NCBI RefSeq assembly: GCF_014698995.1
Contig: NZ_JACWZZ010000002.1
Location: 806,001 to 870,000 of the forward strand
Reading direction: 5' to 3'
DNA from: Hymenobacter duratus
Lineage (GTDB): Bacteria; Bacteroidota; Bacteroidia; Cytophagales; Hymenobacteraceae
DNA length: 64,000 nucleotides
How positions within the stretch are numbered: the first letter of the stretch is position 1; the number at the start of each line of letters is the position of its first letter. The notes under the pieces are model-generated. The model was not told the origin of the DNA. It ran no database searches and saw nothing but the letters and a program-made list of their open reading frames with translations. The position numbers were made by a program, and so were the translations under genes. Positions 26,855 to 35,364 of the stretch are shown piece after piece.

Positions 26855-27211
26855 TTAGCTATGGCTGGTATAGCCAGGGAAATGGCGCCCGTCGCTGCCG
26901 ATGCCATCATAGTCTGAGTCTGCCTCGTCGGGGCTAGCACTCGGCTGCCCAATAGAATTGAGCAGGCTATCGGCGGCAGAGCGGTCTGCTTGCTGACGGT
27001 CGGCCGTGGGGCCGGTAGCTTTGGCACTGCTGAATCGGTCTAAACCGTCTTTCAGGAGCTTATTCAAGTCGCCGCCGAACTTAGAGGCTGATTTTTTGAG
27101 CCCGGAGCGAGTTTCATCACCGGTTTCGGGAGCCAGCAGCAGCCCGGCAACAATGCCAGCAGTAGCGCCAGCCAAGAGTGACAGAATTACTTTGCCTTTC
27201 GTGTCTTGCAT
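26855..27211 (-). CDS. YtxH-domain protein
   Basis: 118 residues from the ATG at 27211. It begins MQDTKGKVILSLLAGATAGIVAGLLLAPETG, the YtxH signature of a single Gly-rich transmembrane helix ending in LLAPxxG, followed by an amphipathic helix (DETRSGLKKSASKFGGDLNKLLKDGLDRF) and an acidic, disordered tail. YtxH proteins are membrane-anchored general stress proteins with no defined biochemical activity. The frame runs 26 codons further upstream, but that peptide is not family-like. A paralogue with a second domain lies upstream on the same strand, with a terminator between them. Confidence 0.85.
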   Translation of the reverse strand: MQDTKGKVILSLLAGATAGIVAGLLLAPETGDETRSGLKKSASKFGGDLNKLLKDGLDRFSSAKATGPTADRQQADRSAADSLLNSIGQPSASPDEADSDYDGIGSDGRHFPGYTSHS

Positions 27212-27294
27212 ACCGCAATGAATAGTGGAAGTGAAAAGATGTAACGCCAGTATATCGGCTTGGAATGATATAACGTCTGAACGGCGCATTGGTT

Positions 27295-27337
27295 AAAAAA
27301 AAGCGTCGGCCTTCCTAAGAAGACCGACGCTTTTTTT
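27295..27337. terminator. Terminator between the two YtxH genes
   Basis: AGCGTCGG / CCGACGCT stem with a 14-nt loop, eight A before and seven T after. Functions for the upstream YtxH-CsbD gene in the minus direction. Confidence 0.85.
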
Positions 27338-27351
27338 AGGGAGCGAATGAC

Positions 27352-27786
27352 CTACAGGTCGTTCAGCATCTTTACTACTTCACTTTTGGCTTTGCCCAGC
27401 TTGTTCTGAAGACGGCCAACCAGCTCATCGCCTTTGCCTTCCGTGTAGTCCAGGTCTTCATCAGTGAGCTGCGCGTATTGCTGCTTCAGCTTGCCTTTCG
27501 AGGCATTCCAGTCGCCTTTCAGTTTCAGGCTGCTGCCCGTTCCGGTCAGGCCCATATCTTCCAGCTTCTCAACGTAGCCTTTGAACTTAGAATCCAGCTC
27601 TTCACCGTACTTCGACAGCTGCTCACCTAGCTGGCCGCTGTATTTGGTGGCAGCGCTGCCAATCTTGTCACGGGTAGCTTTGCCTTTGTCCGGAGCCATC
27701 AGCAGGCCGGCGATAATGCCAGCGCCAGCGCCAGCCAAAGCAGCGAGGAGAATTTTTCCGGAGTTGTCTTCTTCGTGATACGACAT
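27352..27786 (-). CDS. YtxH-CsbD fusion stress protein
   Basis: 144 residues from the ATG at 27786. The first 35 residues repeat the YtxH membrane helix (KILLAALAGAGAGIIAGLLMAPDKG), then a basic amphipathic helix; the C-terminal 60 residues are a CsbD-like domain, LKLKGDWNASKGKLKQQYAQL followed by TDEDLDYTEGKGDELVGRLQ. CsbD proteins are small sigma-B-type stress proteins, usually free-standing, so here the CsbD part is tethered to the membrane by the YtxH helix. The open frame upstream to 28299 crosses the intergenic region and is not convincing. Neighbours suggest a stress-response cluster. Confidence 0.85.
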   Translation of the reverse strand: MSYHEEDNSGKILLAALAGAGAGIIAGLLMAPDKGKATRDKIGSAATKYSGQLGEQLSKYGEELDSKFKGYVEKLEDMGLTGTGSSLKLKGDWNASKGKLKQQYAQLTDEDLDYTEGKGDELVGRLQNKLGKAKSEVVKMLNDL

Positions 27787-28060
27787 GATGTAGAGGGAGA
27801 GAAAGGTGATGAATGAATTGCAGGTGGGTGGCAAACGGCCGCTACAATACAGCAGGCCGCAAACGCAAGGCCGAAGCCCTACTGTACTTATGCCATTCTG
27901 ATGCCTAATACGCGGTGCGGCGACGCGGGTTTTGGTCCGGCTCAAAAAAGATATATTCTGCGCTATACTGGCAGGACCAAGGGCCGCTACTCCTGACAGC
28001 AGCCTCGTATATGCTCCTGAACTTCTACTTTCACGCCCTCCTCCTTCCAGTTGTGCTGCT
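27787..28060. other. Divergent promoter region
   Basis: 274 bp between the YtxH-CsbD gene and the Kazal lipoprotein. It must carry both promoters. I see no repeat, hairpin or clear TAnnTTTG on either strand. Confidence 0.4.
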
Positions 28061-28312
28061 ATGATAAAGCTCCTTCCTCTACTCCTGCTGGCCGTTGCCT
28101 GCAACCGAGCGATACCGCCCACCACTGATAGTGCCACCTGCATCGACCCGGCCAAAATCCGCAAAGATGCTATGTGCACTATGCAGTATGACCCTGTGTG
28201 CGGCTGCAACAACGTAACGTATGGCAACGCTTGCACAGCCACCAACGCTGGCGTGCTCAGCTTTACGCCCGGCGCCTGCCCCGGCAGTTCTACTCCCACT
28301 TCTCCCCGCTAA
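28061..28312 (+). CDS. Kazal-type protease-inhibitor-like lipoprotein
   Basis: 83 residues: signal ending LAVAC (lipid Cys14), then a single Kazal domain with six cysteines at 27, 39, 47, 49, 58 and 73 and the core [15 protein letters not shown]. Kazal domains inhibit serine proteases; bacterial lipoprotein versions may protect the cell surface, but targets are unknown. The frame opens earlier (27932) but only the ATG at 28061 gives a signal peptide. The next gene starts 5 nt after the stop. Confidence 0.85.
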   Translation: MIKLLPLLLLAVACNRAIPPTTDSATCIDPAKIRKDAMCTMQYDPVCGCNNVTYGNACTATNAGVLSFTPGACPGSSTPTSPR

Positions 28313-28317
28313 ATCCA

Positions 28318-28686
28318 ATGTCTGAAAAACGCTATTTCCGCCAGCAAAATCCTTTCCGGGTTCCCACTACCGATGGCAAGCTAATTGAAGAACACATTGG
28401 GCTGGCTAGCACCCGTACCGGACAGTACAGTGTAGCGCATATGGTAGCTCCGCCACAGTGGAGCGAACCACACCAGAATCCGGAATTCGACGAAGTGACC
28501 ATCGTGGTGCGGGGCCGCAAACGGTTTGAAATAGATGGTGACGTGGTAGAACTACGTGCCGGCGAATCGTTGCTGATTAAAGGCGGCGCGCGGGTGCGCT
28601 ACTCCAATCCGTTTGAAGAGGAGTGCGAATACTGGTCTATCTGCGTGCCGGCCTTCTCGATGGATACTGTGCACCGCGAGGAATAG
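28318..28686 (+). CDS. Cupin-domain protein
   Basis: 122 residues with one small beta-barrel. The cupin motif 1 region is WSEPHQNPEFDEVTIVVRGR, with His, Glu and Asp-Glu where metal ligands normally lie, and motif 2 is LRAGESLLIKGGARVRYSNP, in which the usual second His is absent. The single-domain size suggests a binding or isomerase-like protein; substrate unknown. It starts 5 nt after the Kazal lipoprotein, so the two probably share a transcript although nothing links their functions. Confidence 0.82.
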   Translation: MSEKRYFRQQNPFRVPTTDGKLIEEHIGLASTRTGQYSVAHMVAPPQWSEPHQNPEFDEVTIVVRGRKRFEIDGDVVELRAGESLLIKGGARVRYSNPFEEECEYWSICVPAFSMDTVHREE

Positions 28687-28773
28687 AGTGCCGGCCCATA
28701 CCCTGTAGTGCTATGCCGTGGTTGCTGCTTTCAGCATCCTGCTTATCTTGTTCCGTTCATCACTCAACCCAAC

Positions 28774-29634
28774 ATGGATCAGCGCATTATCAATCTGTTC
28801 GACGAGTACACCCATGCTCCGCTTACCCGCAAGGAGTTTATTGAGCGGCTGGTGAAGCTCGCCGGCGGTACCGCGCTGGCTATGTCAGCGCTGGCGGTGC
28901 TGGAGCCGGGCTACGCCCAGGCGGCCACCGTAAGCGGCCAAGACGACGATTTGCTGCTAGAGGACGTGACCTGGAACGGGGCCGACGGAGTGCAAATGAG
29001 GGGTTACCTCGCACACCCTAAGTCAAAAAAGAAACGTGGGGCTGTGGTGGTCATCCACGAAAACCGGGGCCTGACTCCCCACATCAAGGATGTGACGCGT
29101 CGCGTGGCCAAAGCCGGGTATTTGGCGCTGGGCGTTGATGCACTTTCGCCGCTGGGTGGCACGCCCGCCAACGAAGACGAAGGCCGGGCCCTGATTGGGA
29201 AGCTTGATGCGCAACAAAACCTGCGCAACTACCTCTCGGCCCTCGCCTACCTGCGCCAGCATCCGGAAAGCAACGGCAAAACCGGCTGCGTGGGCTTCTG
29301 CTGGGGCGGTGCACTGGCCAACCAACTCGCCCTGAACGATCCGAAGCTCAATGCGGCTGTCGCCTACTACGGCACTCAGCCCAAAGACGCAGATCTGTCC
29401 AAAATCAAGGCGCATCTGATGCTGCATTATGCCAGCCTAGATGAGCGGGTGAATGCCGGTAAAGACGCGTACGAAGCAGCCCTGAAAGCGGCCGGCGTGA
29501 AGTATGAGCAGTACGTGTATGAAGGCGTAAACCACGCCTTCAACAACGACTCCTCCCCTGCCCGCTACAATGCTGAGGCTGCCGACTTGGCCTGGGGCCG
29601 TACTCTGAAGCTCTTCAAGGATAAGCTGAGCTAA
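28774..29634 (+). CDS. Dienelactone hydrolase family protein, exported
   Basis: 286 residues of the alpha/beta hydrolase fold with a cysteine nucleophile. Catalytic residues are Cys176 in GFCWGG, Asp about 223 in SLDERV and His about 254 in NHAFNND, plus the Glu of IHENRG typical of dienelactone hydrolase. The N-terminus has RKEFIERLVKLAGGTALAMSALAVL, a long signal or anchor; the RK preceding the hydrophobic stretch hints at a Tat-like signal but lacks the full RRxFLK pattern. Such periplasmic DLH proteins (YghX/YsgA-like) have uncertain substrates. It is convergent with the M28 peptidase across a long palindrome. Confidence 0.88.
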   Translation: MDQRIINLFDEYTHAPLTRKEFIERLVKLAGGTALAMSALAVLEPGYAQAATVSGQDDDLLLEDVTWNGADGVQMRGYLAHPKSKKKRGAVVVIHENRGLTPHIKDVTRRVAKAGYLALGVDALSPLGGTPANEDEGRALIGKLDAQQNLRNYLSALAYLRQHPESNGKTGCVGFCWGGALANQLALNDPKLNAAVAYYGTQPKDADLSKIKAHLMLHYASLDERVNAGKDAYEAALKAAGVKYEQYVYEGVNHAFNNDSSPARYNAEAADLAWGRTLKLFKDKLS

Positions 29635-29676
29635 CGCCTTTTCCGCCGTGTTAGGACTATCTTTCTTCAGGTAGAA

Positions 29677-29726
29677 TACAAGCCAAAGCGGCCCCACCAG
29701 AACTGGCGGGGCCGCTTTGGCTTGTA
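29677..29726. terminator. Bidirectional terminator, 23-bp arms
   Basis: Arms 29677-29699 and 29704-29726 with one mismatch and a 4-nt GAAC loop, between the convergent DLH and M28 peptidase genes. As at 2152-2234, the stem is much longer than needed for termination. Confidence 0.85.
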
Positions 29727-29739
29727 CTAAGTATCGAGC

Positions 29740-31314
29740 CTACATCCGAGTGTCCGGCTTGGCGGCGGGCAGCGGCTTGCGGGGCAGTTTCTGGTCGCGC
29801 ATGGCGGCCTGGTACACAAACGAGGCTACCAGCACGGATGCTTGCTTGAGGTCGTCGGCGGGGAGCCGCTCATAGGTGTCCATGTTGGTGTGGTGGGTGC
29901 GGGTGCCATAGTCGAGCGGATCCTGAATGAACTGGAAACCGGGCAGGCCCACGGCATCAAACGAGAGGTGGTCGGTGCCGCCGGTATTGCGCAGCGTGAC
30001 GGTAGTAGCACCCAGGTCGGCGAAAGGCTTGAGCCAGTCCTGGAAAATAGGCGCGGCAGCTTCGTTGCCCTGCGCATAGATGCCCCGGATTTTGCCAGCA
30101 CCGTTATCTAGGTTGAAGTAGGCGGCCAGCTTCTCGTGTTCCGGCAGCAGCTTCATGGTGGCGGGGTCGGCGAAGTGGTTCTTGACGTAGTTGCGGGACC
30201 CGAACAGACCCTGCTCCTCCTCACCCCACAGCGCAATCCGGATGGTGCGGCGCGGCTGCACGCCAGTGGCTTTCAGGATGCGCACGGCCTCCATCATGAT
30301 GGCGCAGCCGGCGGCGTTGTCGGTGGCACCGGTGGCAGCGTGCCAGGAGTCGAGGTGGCCGCCCAGCATCACCACTTCGCTTTTCAGCTTCTTATCGGTC
30401 CCCGGAATTTCGGCTACCACGTTGTAGCCTTTCAGGTCCTGGGTCTGGAAGCGGGTGCGGGTTTCCAGCTCAATTTCAACGGGAATCCCGGCTTCGGCGA
30501 GGCGGATAAGGCGCAGCTGGTCTTCGGGAGCCATTTCCAGCTCAGGCAGTACAGGCTTGGCATCGGCGGCGTAAGGGGCGCCGTTGCTGGTGAAAAACGT
30601 GCCATCGGAGCCGCCTCGGGTGCTCAGAATGGCCGCCGCACCTTCGGCTTGTACCATGTCGGCGAGCTTGGTGCGCAGGGCAGCCTGCGCGCGGCGGGTT
30701 TTCATCCGCTCCTCCATATCCGTGTTTGCCGGAGTAGCGGCTGGTGCCTCCGGCTTGAAGTCCGCCATCTTTTTCAGCTCCTCCTCGGTGTGGCGGCGGG
30801 CATCCGGCTCGAAGGAAGGTTTAGGCGGATTTGCCACCTCGAAGAGCACAATTTTGTCGCGCAGTTGGCCCTGATATTTGGCCAAATCGGCTTCGGTAGC
30901 CGCTTTCACCACGACTACCTGCTTTTTGAGCGCGCCGTTGGTGCCGGGCGTCCAGGCCTTGGGCGCGCCAATCATAGTGTGGTAGTAAGGCGCCGTCATG
31001 GCCACATACGACTTCTCGATGTCCCAGCCACGGCCGAAGGTGCCCCAGGGCTCCACGTTAGCCTTCACAAGGCCCCAGTCGGTGAGTTGCTTTTTAGTCC
31101 ATTCGTTGGCACGGGTCAGGCCATCGGAGCCGGCTAGGCGCGGACCGCAGACGTCGGTGAGATAGAAGGCCGTTTCCATCACCTTGGAGCGGTTTAGGCC
31201 TTCATCTTTGATTTTGGCCAGCATGGCCGGATCGGCTTTCGTGCCTTGCTGGGCCAAGGCGGGAGCCATAACGGCGAACGAGCCGGCCAGCGCCAGGAAT
31301 CGAAGTGTATTCAT
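29740..31314 (-). CDS. M28 family zinc aminopeptidase/carboxypeptidase, secreted
   Basis: 524 residues with a signal peptide (MNTLRFLALAGSFAVMAPALAQ). An interrupting protease-associated (PA) domain covers about 125-290 and the M28 catalytic domain about 300-500. Metal ligands and catalytic residues appear in order as GGHLDSW, TDNAAGC, WGEEEQGLFGSRNY (catalytic Glu then ligand Glu), FNLDNGAGK (Asp) and THHTNMDTYE (last His). The enzyme would hydrolyse peptides in the periplasm or outside the cell; exopeptidase type is not determinable. The C-terminus is a short Pro/Lys-rich tail, not a T9SS sorting domain. Confidence 0.9.
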   Translation of the reverse strand: MNTLRFLALAGSFAVMAPALAQQGTKADPAMLAKIKDEGLNRSKVMETAFYLTDVCGPRLAGSDGLTRANEWTKKQLTDWGLVKANVEPWGTFGRGWDIEKSYVAMTAPYYHTMIGAPKAWTPGTNGALKKQVVVVKAATEADLAKYQGQLRDKIVLFEVANPPKPSFEPDARRHTEEELKKMADFKPEAPAATPANTDMEERMKTRRAQAALRTKLADMVQAEGAAAILSTRGGSDGTFFTSNGAPYAADAKPVLPELEMAPEDQLRLIRLAEAGIPVEIELETRTRFQTQDLKGYNVVAEIPGTDKKLKSEVVMLGGHLDSWHAATGATDNAAGCAIMMEAVRILKATGVQPRRTIRIALWGEEEQGLFGSRNYVKNHFADPATMKLLPEHEKLAAYFNLDNGAGKIRGIYAQGNEAAAPIFQDWLKPFADLGATTVTLRNTGGTDHLSFDAVGLPGFQFIQDPLDYGTRTHHTNMDTYERLPADDLKQASVLVASFVYQAAMRDQKLPRKPLPAAKPDTRM

Positions 31315-31455
31315 TGCGTAGGTTGAGTTGGGTAAAGAAGCCTCGAAAACTAAAGTACCGGGAAAATGAGGTGCGTTGCGCGGAAGAGGAATATCTTCCG
31401 CCCCAAAAGTGGCTCACTCTTTATTTCCCCCATTCTTTATCCTCTGCTTCTCTCC

Positions 31456-32427
31456 GTGAAACTCCTCCAAATTTTAGCGCTACTCCTATTTCTGCCGGTG
31501 CTGGCCAGCGCCCAGATGCCCGCTCCCGACAGCAGCTACACTGCCAAACTGCAGGCGCCGGGCGTGAAAATGATACCCATTGATGGCAAGTATAAGGTCT
31601 GGACCCAGAAGGTAGGCGTCGGCAAAATCAAGCTGCTGGTGCTGCACGGCGGCCCCGGCAACACCCACGAGTACTTCGAGAATTTCCCGCAGTATCTGGC
31701 TAAAGAAGGCGTAGAAATCTACTACTACGACCAGCTCAACTCCTACCATTCCGACAAAACCGACGACAAAAGCGTCTGGACGATAGCGCGCTTCGTGGAG
31801 GAAGTGGAGCAGGTGCGGCAGGGCCTGGGGCTGGAGCAGTTTTATCTGCTGGGCCACTCCTGGGGCGGTATGCTGGCGCTGGAATACGCGGCCAAGTACC
31901 CGCAGCACCTCAAGGGCCTCATTACGTCTGATATCGGCTACAAGGCCACGGTGTTCAACAAGCATCGTTTCAGCCAGTACGCCGCTATTATCAGGCGCAA
32001 CGCGGCCAAGGAGGGCAAAGTCATTGCCGGCCTCGATACAATGGGCCTGATAAGCCTGGTGCCGTATATCACGCCGGCCGTCACGAAGGAGTTCCGCAGC
32101 CTGCACATGATGCGCCTGCCGCAGGAGCCGGCCATATTCACACGCAGTCAGGCGCACGTTACGCGCACTTACGCGGGTATTTTCATGCCTTTTATGCTCG
32201 CCTGGGACTTTTCCGACCGGCTGGCCACCATCAAGCCGCCCACGCTGGTTATCGGCGCGAAGTACGACTTCATTCCGCCGGCCGACATCGACTACATGCA
32301 GCGGTACATTCCGAACTGCCAGAAGTACATCTGCCCCGAAGGCTCGCACTACGCCATGTGGGACGACCCGCAGCACTACTTCCCGGCCCTGATTAAGTTC
32401 CTGCGGAAAACAGAGCGGAAAGGGTAA
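31456..32427 (+). CDS. Proline iminopeptidase-like alpha/beta hydrolase, secreted
   Basis: 323 residues from a GTG at 31456, chosen because it begins exactly at a signal peptide (LLQILALLLFLPVLASAQ); the next upstream ATG would add 30 residues ahead of it. The fold shows the oxyanion loop LLVLHGGPGNTHEYF, the nucleophile elbow GHSWGG (Ser about 135), a cap domain, an Asp in VIGAKYDFIPP and the final His in CPEGSHYAMWDDP. HGGPG and the cap are hallmarks of the S33 prolyl aminopeptidase group. It begins a small operon with the ABM-domain gene 28 nt downstream and is divergent from the M28 peptidase. Confidence 0.85.
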   Translation: MKLLQILALLLFLPVLASAQMPAPDSSYTAKLQAPGVKMIPIDGKYKVWTQKVGVGKIKLLVLHGGPGNTHEYFENFPQYLAKEGVEIYYYDQLNSYHSDKTDDKSVWTIARFVEEVEQVRQGLGLEQFYLLGHSWGGMLALEYAAKYPQHLKGLITSDIGYKATVFNKHRFSQYAAIIRRNAAKEGKVIAGLDTMGLISLVPYITPAVTKEFRSLHMMRLPQEPAIFTRSQAHVTRTYAGIFMPFMLAWDFSDRLATIKPPTLVIGAKYDFIPPADIDYMQRYIPNCQKYICPEGSHYAMWDDPQHYFPALIKFLRKTERKG

Positions 32428-32455
32428 CTTCAGTTTCCATCTTACTCACTCTGCT

Positions 32456-32743
32456 ATGACCGTCGAGTACATCCGCTACCGCATTGCCGCCGGGCAGCCG
32501 GCTTTTATCGAGGCCATCCGCCAGGCCAACCAGCTGCTGGCCGCCGCCCCCGACTGCCTCAGCTACCAGCTCAGCCACTGCGAGGAAGACCCGACGCTGT
32601 TTATCTGGCGCATCGAGTGGACGTCCGTAGAGCGGCACCTGAACGGCTTCCGCAAGAGCGCCGAGTTTGGAGCCTTTTTCCAACTGGTGAAACCGTTTTA
32701 CACGAGTATTCAGGAGATGAACCACTATGCGGTGGTGGGGTAG
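32456..32743 (+). CDS. Antibiotic biosynthesis monooxygenase (ABM) domain protein
   Basis: 95 residues forming one ferredoxin-like ABM fold: EYIRYRIAAGQPAFIEAIRQA, then PDCLSYQLSHCEEDPTLFIW and a C-terminal SAEFGAFFQLVKPFYTSIQEM helix. Members are small cofactor-free oxygenases or binding proteins; activity here is unknown. Co-transcribed with the hydrolase just upstream; a palindromic repeat follows 5 nt after the stop. Confidence 0.85.
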   Translation: MTVEYIRYRIAAGQPAFIEAIRQANQLLAAAPDCLSYQLSHCEEDPTLFIWRIEWTSVERHLNGFRKSAEFGAFFQLVKPFYTSIQEMNHYAVVG

Positions 32744-32748
32744 AAAAC

Positions 32749-32842
32749 GTCATACTGAGCTTGCCGAATCATCTCTACCGCCTCATTGAGTTACCACTTC
32801 AAAGAAGTGGTGGATATGCTTCGGCAAGCTCAGCAGGATAAT
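32749..32842. repeat. Palindromic intergenic repeat, diverged copy
   Basis: Outer arms contain CTGAGCTTGCCGAA and its complement TTCGGCAAGCTCAG; the centre has its own hairpin (CCACTTC-AAA-GAAGTGG). The arms match the near-perfect element at 48067-48157, so the two are copies of one small repeat family, this one more decayed. Confidence 0.8.
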
Positions 32843-32877
32843 TCTTAAACGCGTCCAGAAACCATCTTTAGCAAGCC

Positions 32878-33429
32878 GTGAAAAAGCGGATTATCACTTT
32901 ATTCTCGTTCATTTCACTCTGCTTGTTGCTGACAAACTGCGTTGCCGTCAGCAAACGAAAATCGTGGATGTGGCGCAAGTTGAAAACCGATACCACCTCA
33001 ATTCCTTACGTGGGATTTATTGAGATAAATCTGCTCAAGGAAGTCCTCTGGTTACCGACTCCGATTATCATGACAGAAGTTAATTGCTCACGCAATTATT
33101 TGCTCGACATTGATTTTCACACGGAAGAAAGAAACGTGTATAACAGTCTTGACTCAATACGTTACAGCATTTCTAGCCCGAATAACAGAATAATTGACGC
33201 CGGAGTATTGCCTATTAAGAACGGCCGGTTTAGTATCCGCTCGTATTCGCCCGGAATCTACCGGGCTCAATGCACGACGGAGCCCGGTATACGCCTGGGC
33301 AAACAGAAACAGGAGCTCAATGGCACTTTCACTATCTACGCCACTGACAGTAGCGGCAGGGCCAAATCAATTTATATCAGCAACGCCAGCCTCAATTATT
33401 ACAAGCCTAAAATCATGAGCTTCTTTTAG
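32878..33429 (+). CDS. Lipoprotein of unknown function
   Basis: 183 residues from a GTG, with a lipoprotein signal ending LLLTNC (Cys21). Nothing in the mature part is recognisable; it has a hydrophobic patch (EVLWLPTPIIM) and an Ig-like closing section (GRFSIRSYSPGIYRAQC). The codon composition is noticeably more AT-rich than in flanking genes, suggesting recent acquisition. It lies alone between a palindromic repeat and the ABC exporter. Confidence 0.65.
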   Translation: MKKRIITLFSFISLCLLLTNCVAVSKRKSWMWRKLKTDTTSIPYVGFIEINLLKEVLWLPTPIIMTEVNCSRNYLLDIDFHTEERNVYNSLDSIRYSISSPNNRIIDAGVLPIKNGRFSIRSYSPGIYRAQCTTEPGIRLGKQKQELNGTFTIYATDSSGRAKSIYISNASLNYYKPKIMSFF

Positions 33430-33502
33430 CTCTTCCTCCGCCCCATAACCCCACCCTCGCCTCACTCGTCTAACCGGCTACTGCTTACTTAGCCGATTAC
33501 GC

Positions 33503-35314
33503 ATGAGTCTTTGGGAAATTATCAAGCGCCTGTACCCGTACGTGCTGCCCTACCGGGGGCTGGTGCTGGCCACGCTGCTGCTCACGCTGGTGGGCTCGCT
33601 GGCGGCGCAGGTCAATCCGTTTGTGCTGCGCTACACTGTGGATACGGTGCAGGGCCTGCTCAACCAGAACCTGGGCCTGGCGCAGGGCATGGATTTGCTG
33701 CTGGTCGTTACGGGGCTGCTGCTGGGCAAGGAAGTCATCAACACCGGCATTCAGTTCGGACAGAAGTTCTACGGCGAGAAAATCCGCATCAACGTGTCCA
33801 GCACCCTGATTCAGGATGCGGTGCACAAAGTGCTCAGCTACGAGCTGGGCTTCTACTCCGACAGCGGCAACCAGACCGGCAAGCTTCAGACCCGCATCGA
33901 CCGGGGCGTGGAAAGCCTGATGAAGCTGGTGCAGAACTTCTTTATCGACATTCTGCCGCTGTTCGCCAACTCCATTGTGGCTCTGGTGATAATGTTCATG
34001 GCCAACGTGTATGTGGGGCTGGTGGCGGTGGCGGTGCTGCCGGTGTACTTCTGGCTCAGCTACCGACAGGCTGATAAGCTGAACGGCACCCGCCGGGCCC
34101 TGCGCGGCCTGCGCGAAGCCCGCAGCCAAGGCCTCGTAAACCTGATTGACTCGGCGGTGGTCATCAAGAGCTTCGTGCGCGAAGACTACGAGGAGCAGAA
34201 GCAGGCGCAGGTGCAGCAGAACTTACAGGCCGCCCAGCTCCAGACGCGCAAAACCAACTTCCTCTACGACGGCCTCAAAACCTTCACCGAGCAGATTGGC
34301 GTGGTGCTCATCATCATCCTGACGGCTTATCTGGTGCTCGATAGGCAGATCAGCATTGGGGCCATCATGTTCCATATTCTGCTCTTCAACAACGTGTCGG
34401 CGCCCATCCGGCAGCTGCACCGCATCTACGACGAGATGAACGACGCCCTCACCTACTCCGAAGGCTTCTTCGATATTCTGGATGCCCACGATGCCGTGGA
34501 GCCCACCGGAACGCTGCAGCCCGACCACCTGCGCGGCACCTTCGATATCTGCAACGTCGACTTCACCTACCCCAGCGGCACCCAGGCCCTGCACGACGTC
34601 TGCCTGACCATTGAGGCCGGCAAAACCACGGCGCTGGTGGGCCTAAGCGGGGCCGGCAAGAGCACCATCATCAACCTGCTCTGCAAGTTCTACGCCCCCG
34701 ACCACGGCAAAATGCTGCTCGATGGCAAGCCCCTGGCCGACTACGACACCCACGCCCTACGCCAGCAAATCGGGCTGGTGCTGCAGAAAAACCACATTTT
34801 CAAGGGCACCATTGAGGAAAATATCCGCTACGGCGTGATGGACGCTACCCTTGACCAGATAAAGGCTGCCGCCAAGCAGGCCTATCTGCACGAGCAGATA
34901 CTGGAGCTACCGAAAGGGTACGATTCCGATGCCCAGCAGCTTTCCGGCGGGCAGCAGCAGCGTATTGCCATTGCGCGGCTGTTCCTGAAGAATCCGCCCA
35001 TCATCTTCCTCGACGAGCCCACCGCCTCCCTCGATGCCATTGCCACCGAGCAGATCAAGAACTCGCTCGATGCCATCAAGCAGGGCCGCACGGTAGTCAT
35101 TATCTCGCATAGCCTCGCCCAAATCGTCGATTCTGACTGTATCTACGTGATGAAACAGGGCCGCATGGTGGAAAGCGGCACCCACGAGCACCTCTACGAC
35201 CTGCGCGGCACCTACCGCGAAATCTTCGACGCCTCGGCCCGCAGCCTCAACATCGAGAAGCTGGCCCGTGTGATGGTAGACGACGAGGACGAGGTGGGCG
35301 ACACGGCGGCGTAA
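33503..35314 (+). CDS. ABC transporter, fused permease and ATPase (exporter type)
   Basis: 603 residues. Six transmembrane helices (about 15-310) form a type IV exporter domain, followed by the ATPase: Walker A GLSGAGKST (about 380), Q-loop GLVLQKNHIF, signature LSGGQQQR, Walker B IIFLDEPTASLD and H-loop VVIISHS. All are intact. Homologues in Bacteroidota are annotated MsbA-like or multidrug exporters and work as homodimers or with a paired half-transporter; no second half is adjacent, so a homodimer is most likely. Substrate unknown. Confidence 0.9.
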   Translation: MSLWEIIKRLYPYVLPYRGLVLATLLLTLVGSLAAQVNPFVLRYTVDTVQGLLNQNLGLAQGMDLLLVVTGLLLGKEVINTGIQFGQKFYGEKIRINVSSTLIQDAVHKVLSYELGFYSDSGNQTGKLQTRIDRGVESLMKLVQNFFIDILPLFANSIVALVIMFMANVYVGLVAVAVLPVYFWLSYRQADKLNGTRRALRGLREARSQGLVNLIDSAVVIKSFVREDYEEQKQAQVQQNLQAAQLQTRKTNFLYDGLKTFTEQIGVVLIIILTAYLVLDRQISIGAIMFHILLFNNVSAPIRQLHRIYDEMNDALTYSEGFFDILDAHDAVEPTGTLQPDHLRGTFDICNVDFTYPSGTQALHDVCLTIEAGKTTALVGLSGAGKSTIINLLCKFYAPDHGKMLLDGKPLADYDTHALRQQIGLVLQKNHIFKGTIEENIRYGVMDATLDQIKAAAKQAYLHEQILELPKGYDSDAQQLSGGQQQRIAIARLFLKNPPIIFLDEPTASLDAIATEQIKNSLDAIKQGRTVVIISHSLAQIVDSDCIYVMKQGRMVESGTHEHLYDLRGTYREIFDASARSLNIEKLARVMVDDEDEVGDTAA

Positions 35315-35364
35315 CCATATAAGCTTATGTCTTATTATTACTGGTCACCTAACTGCAGTTTCAG

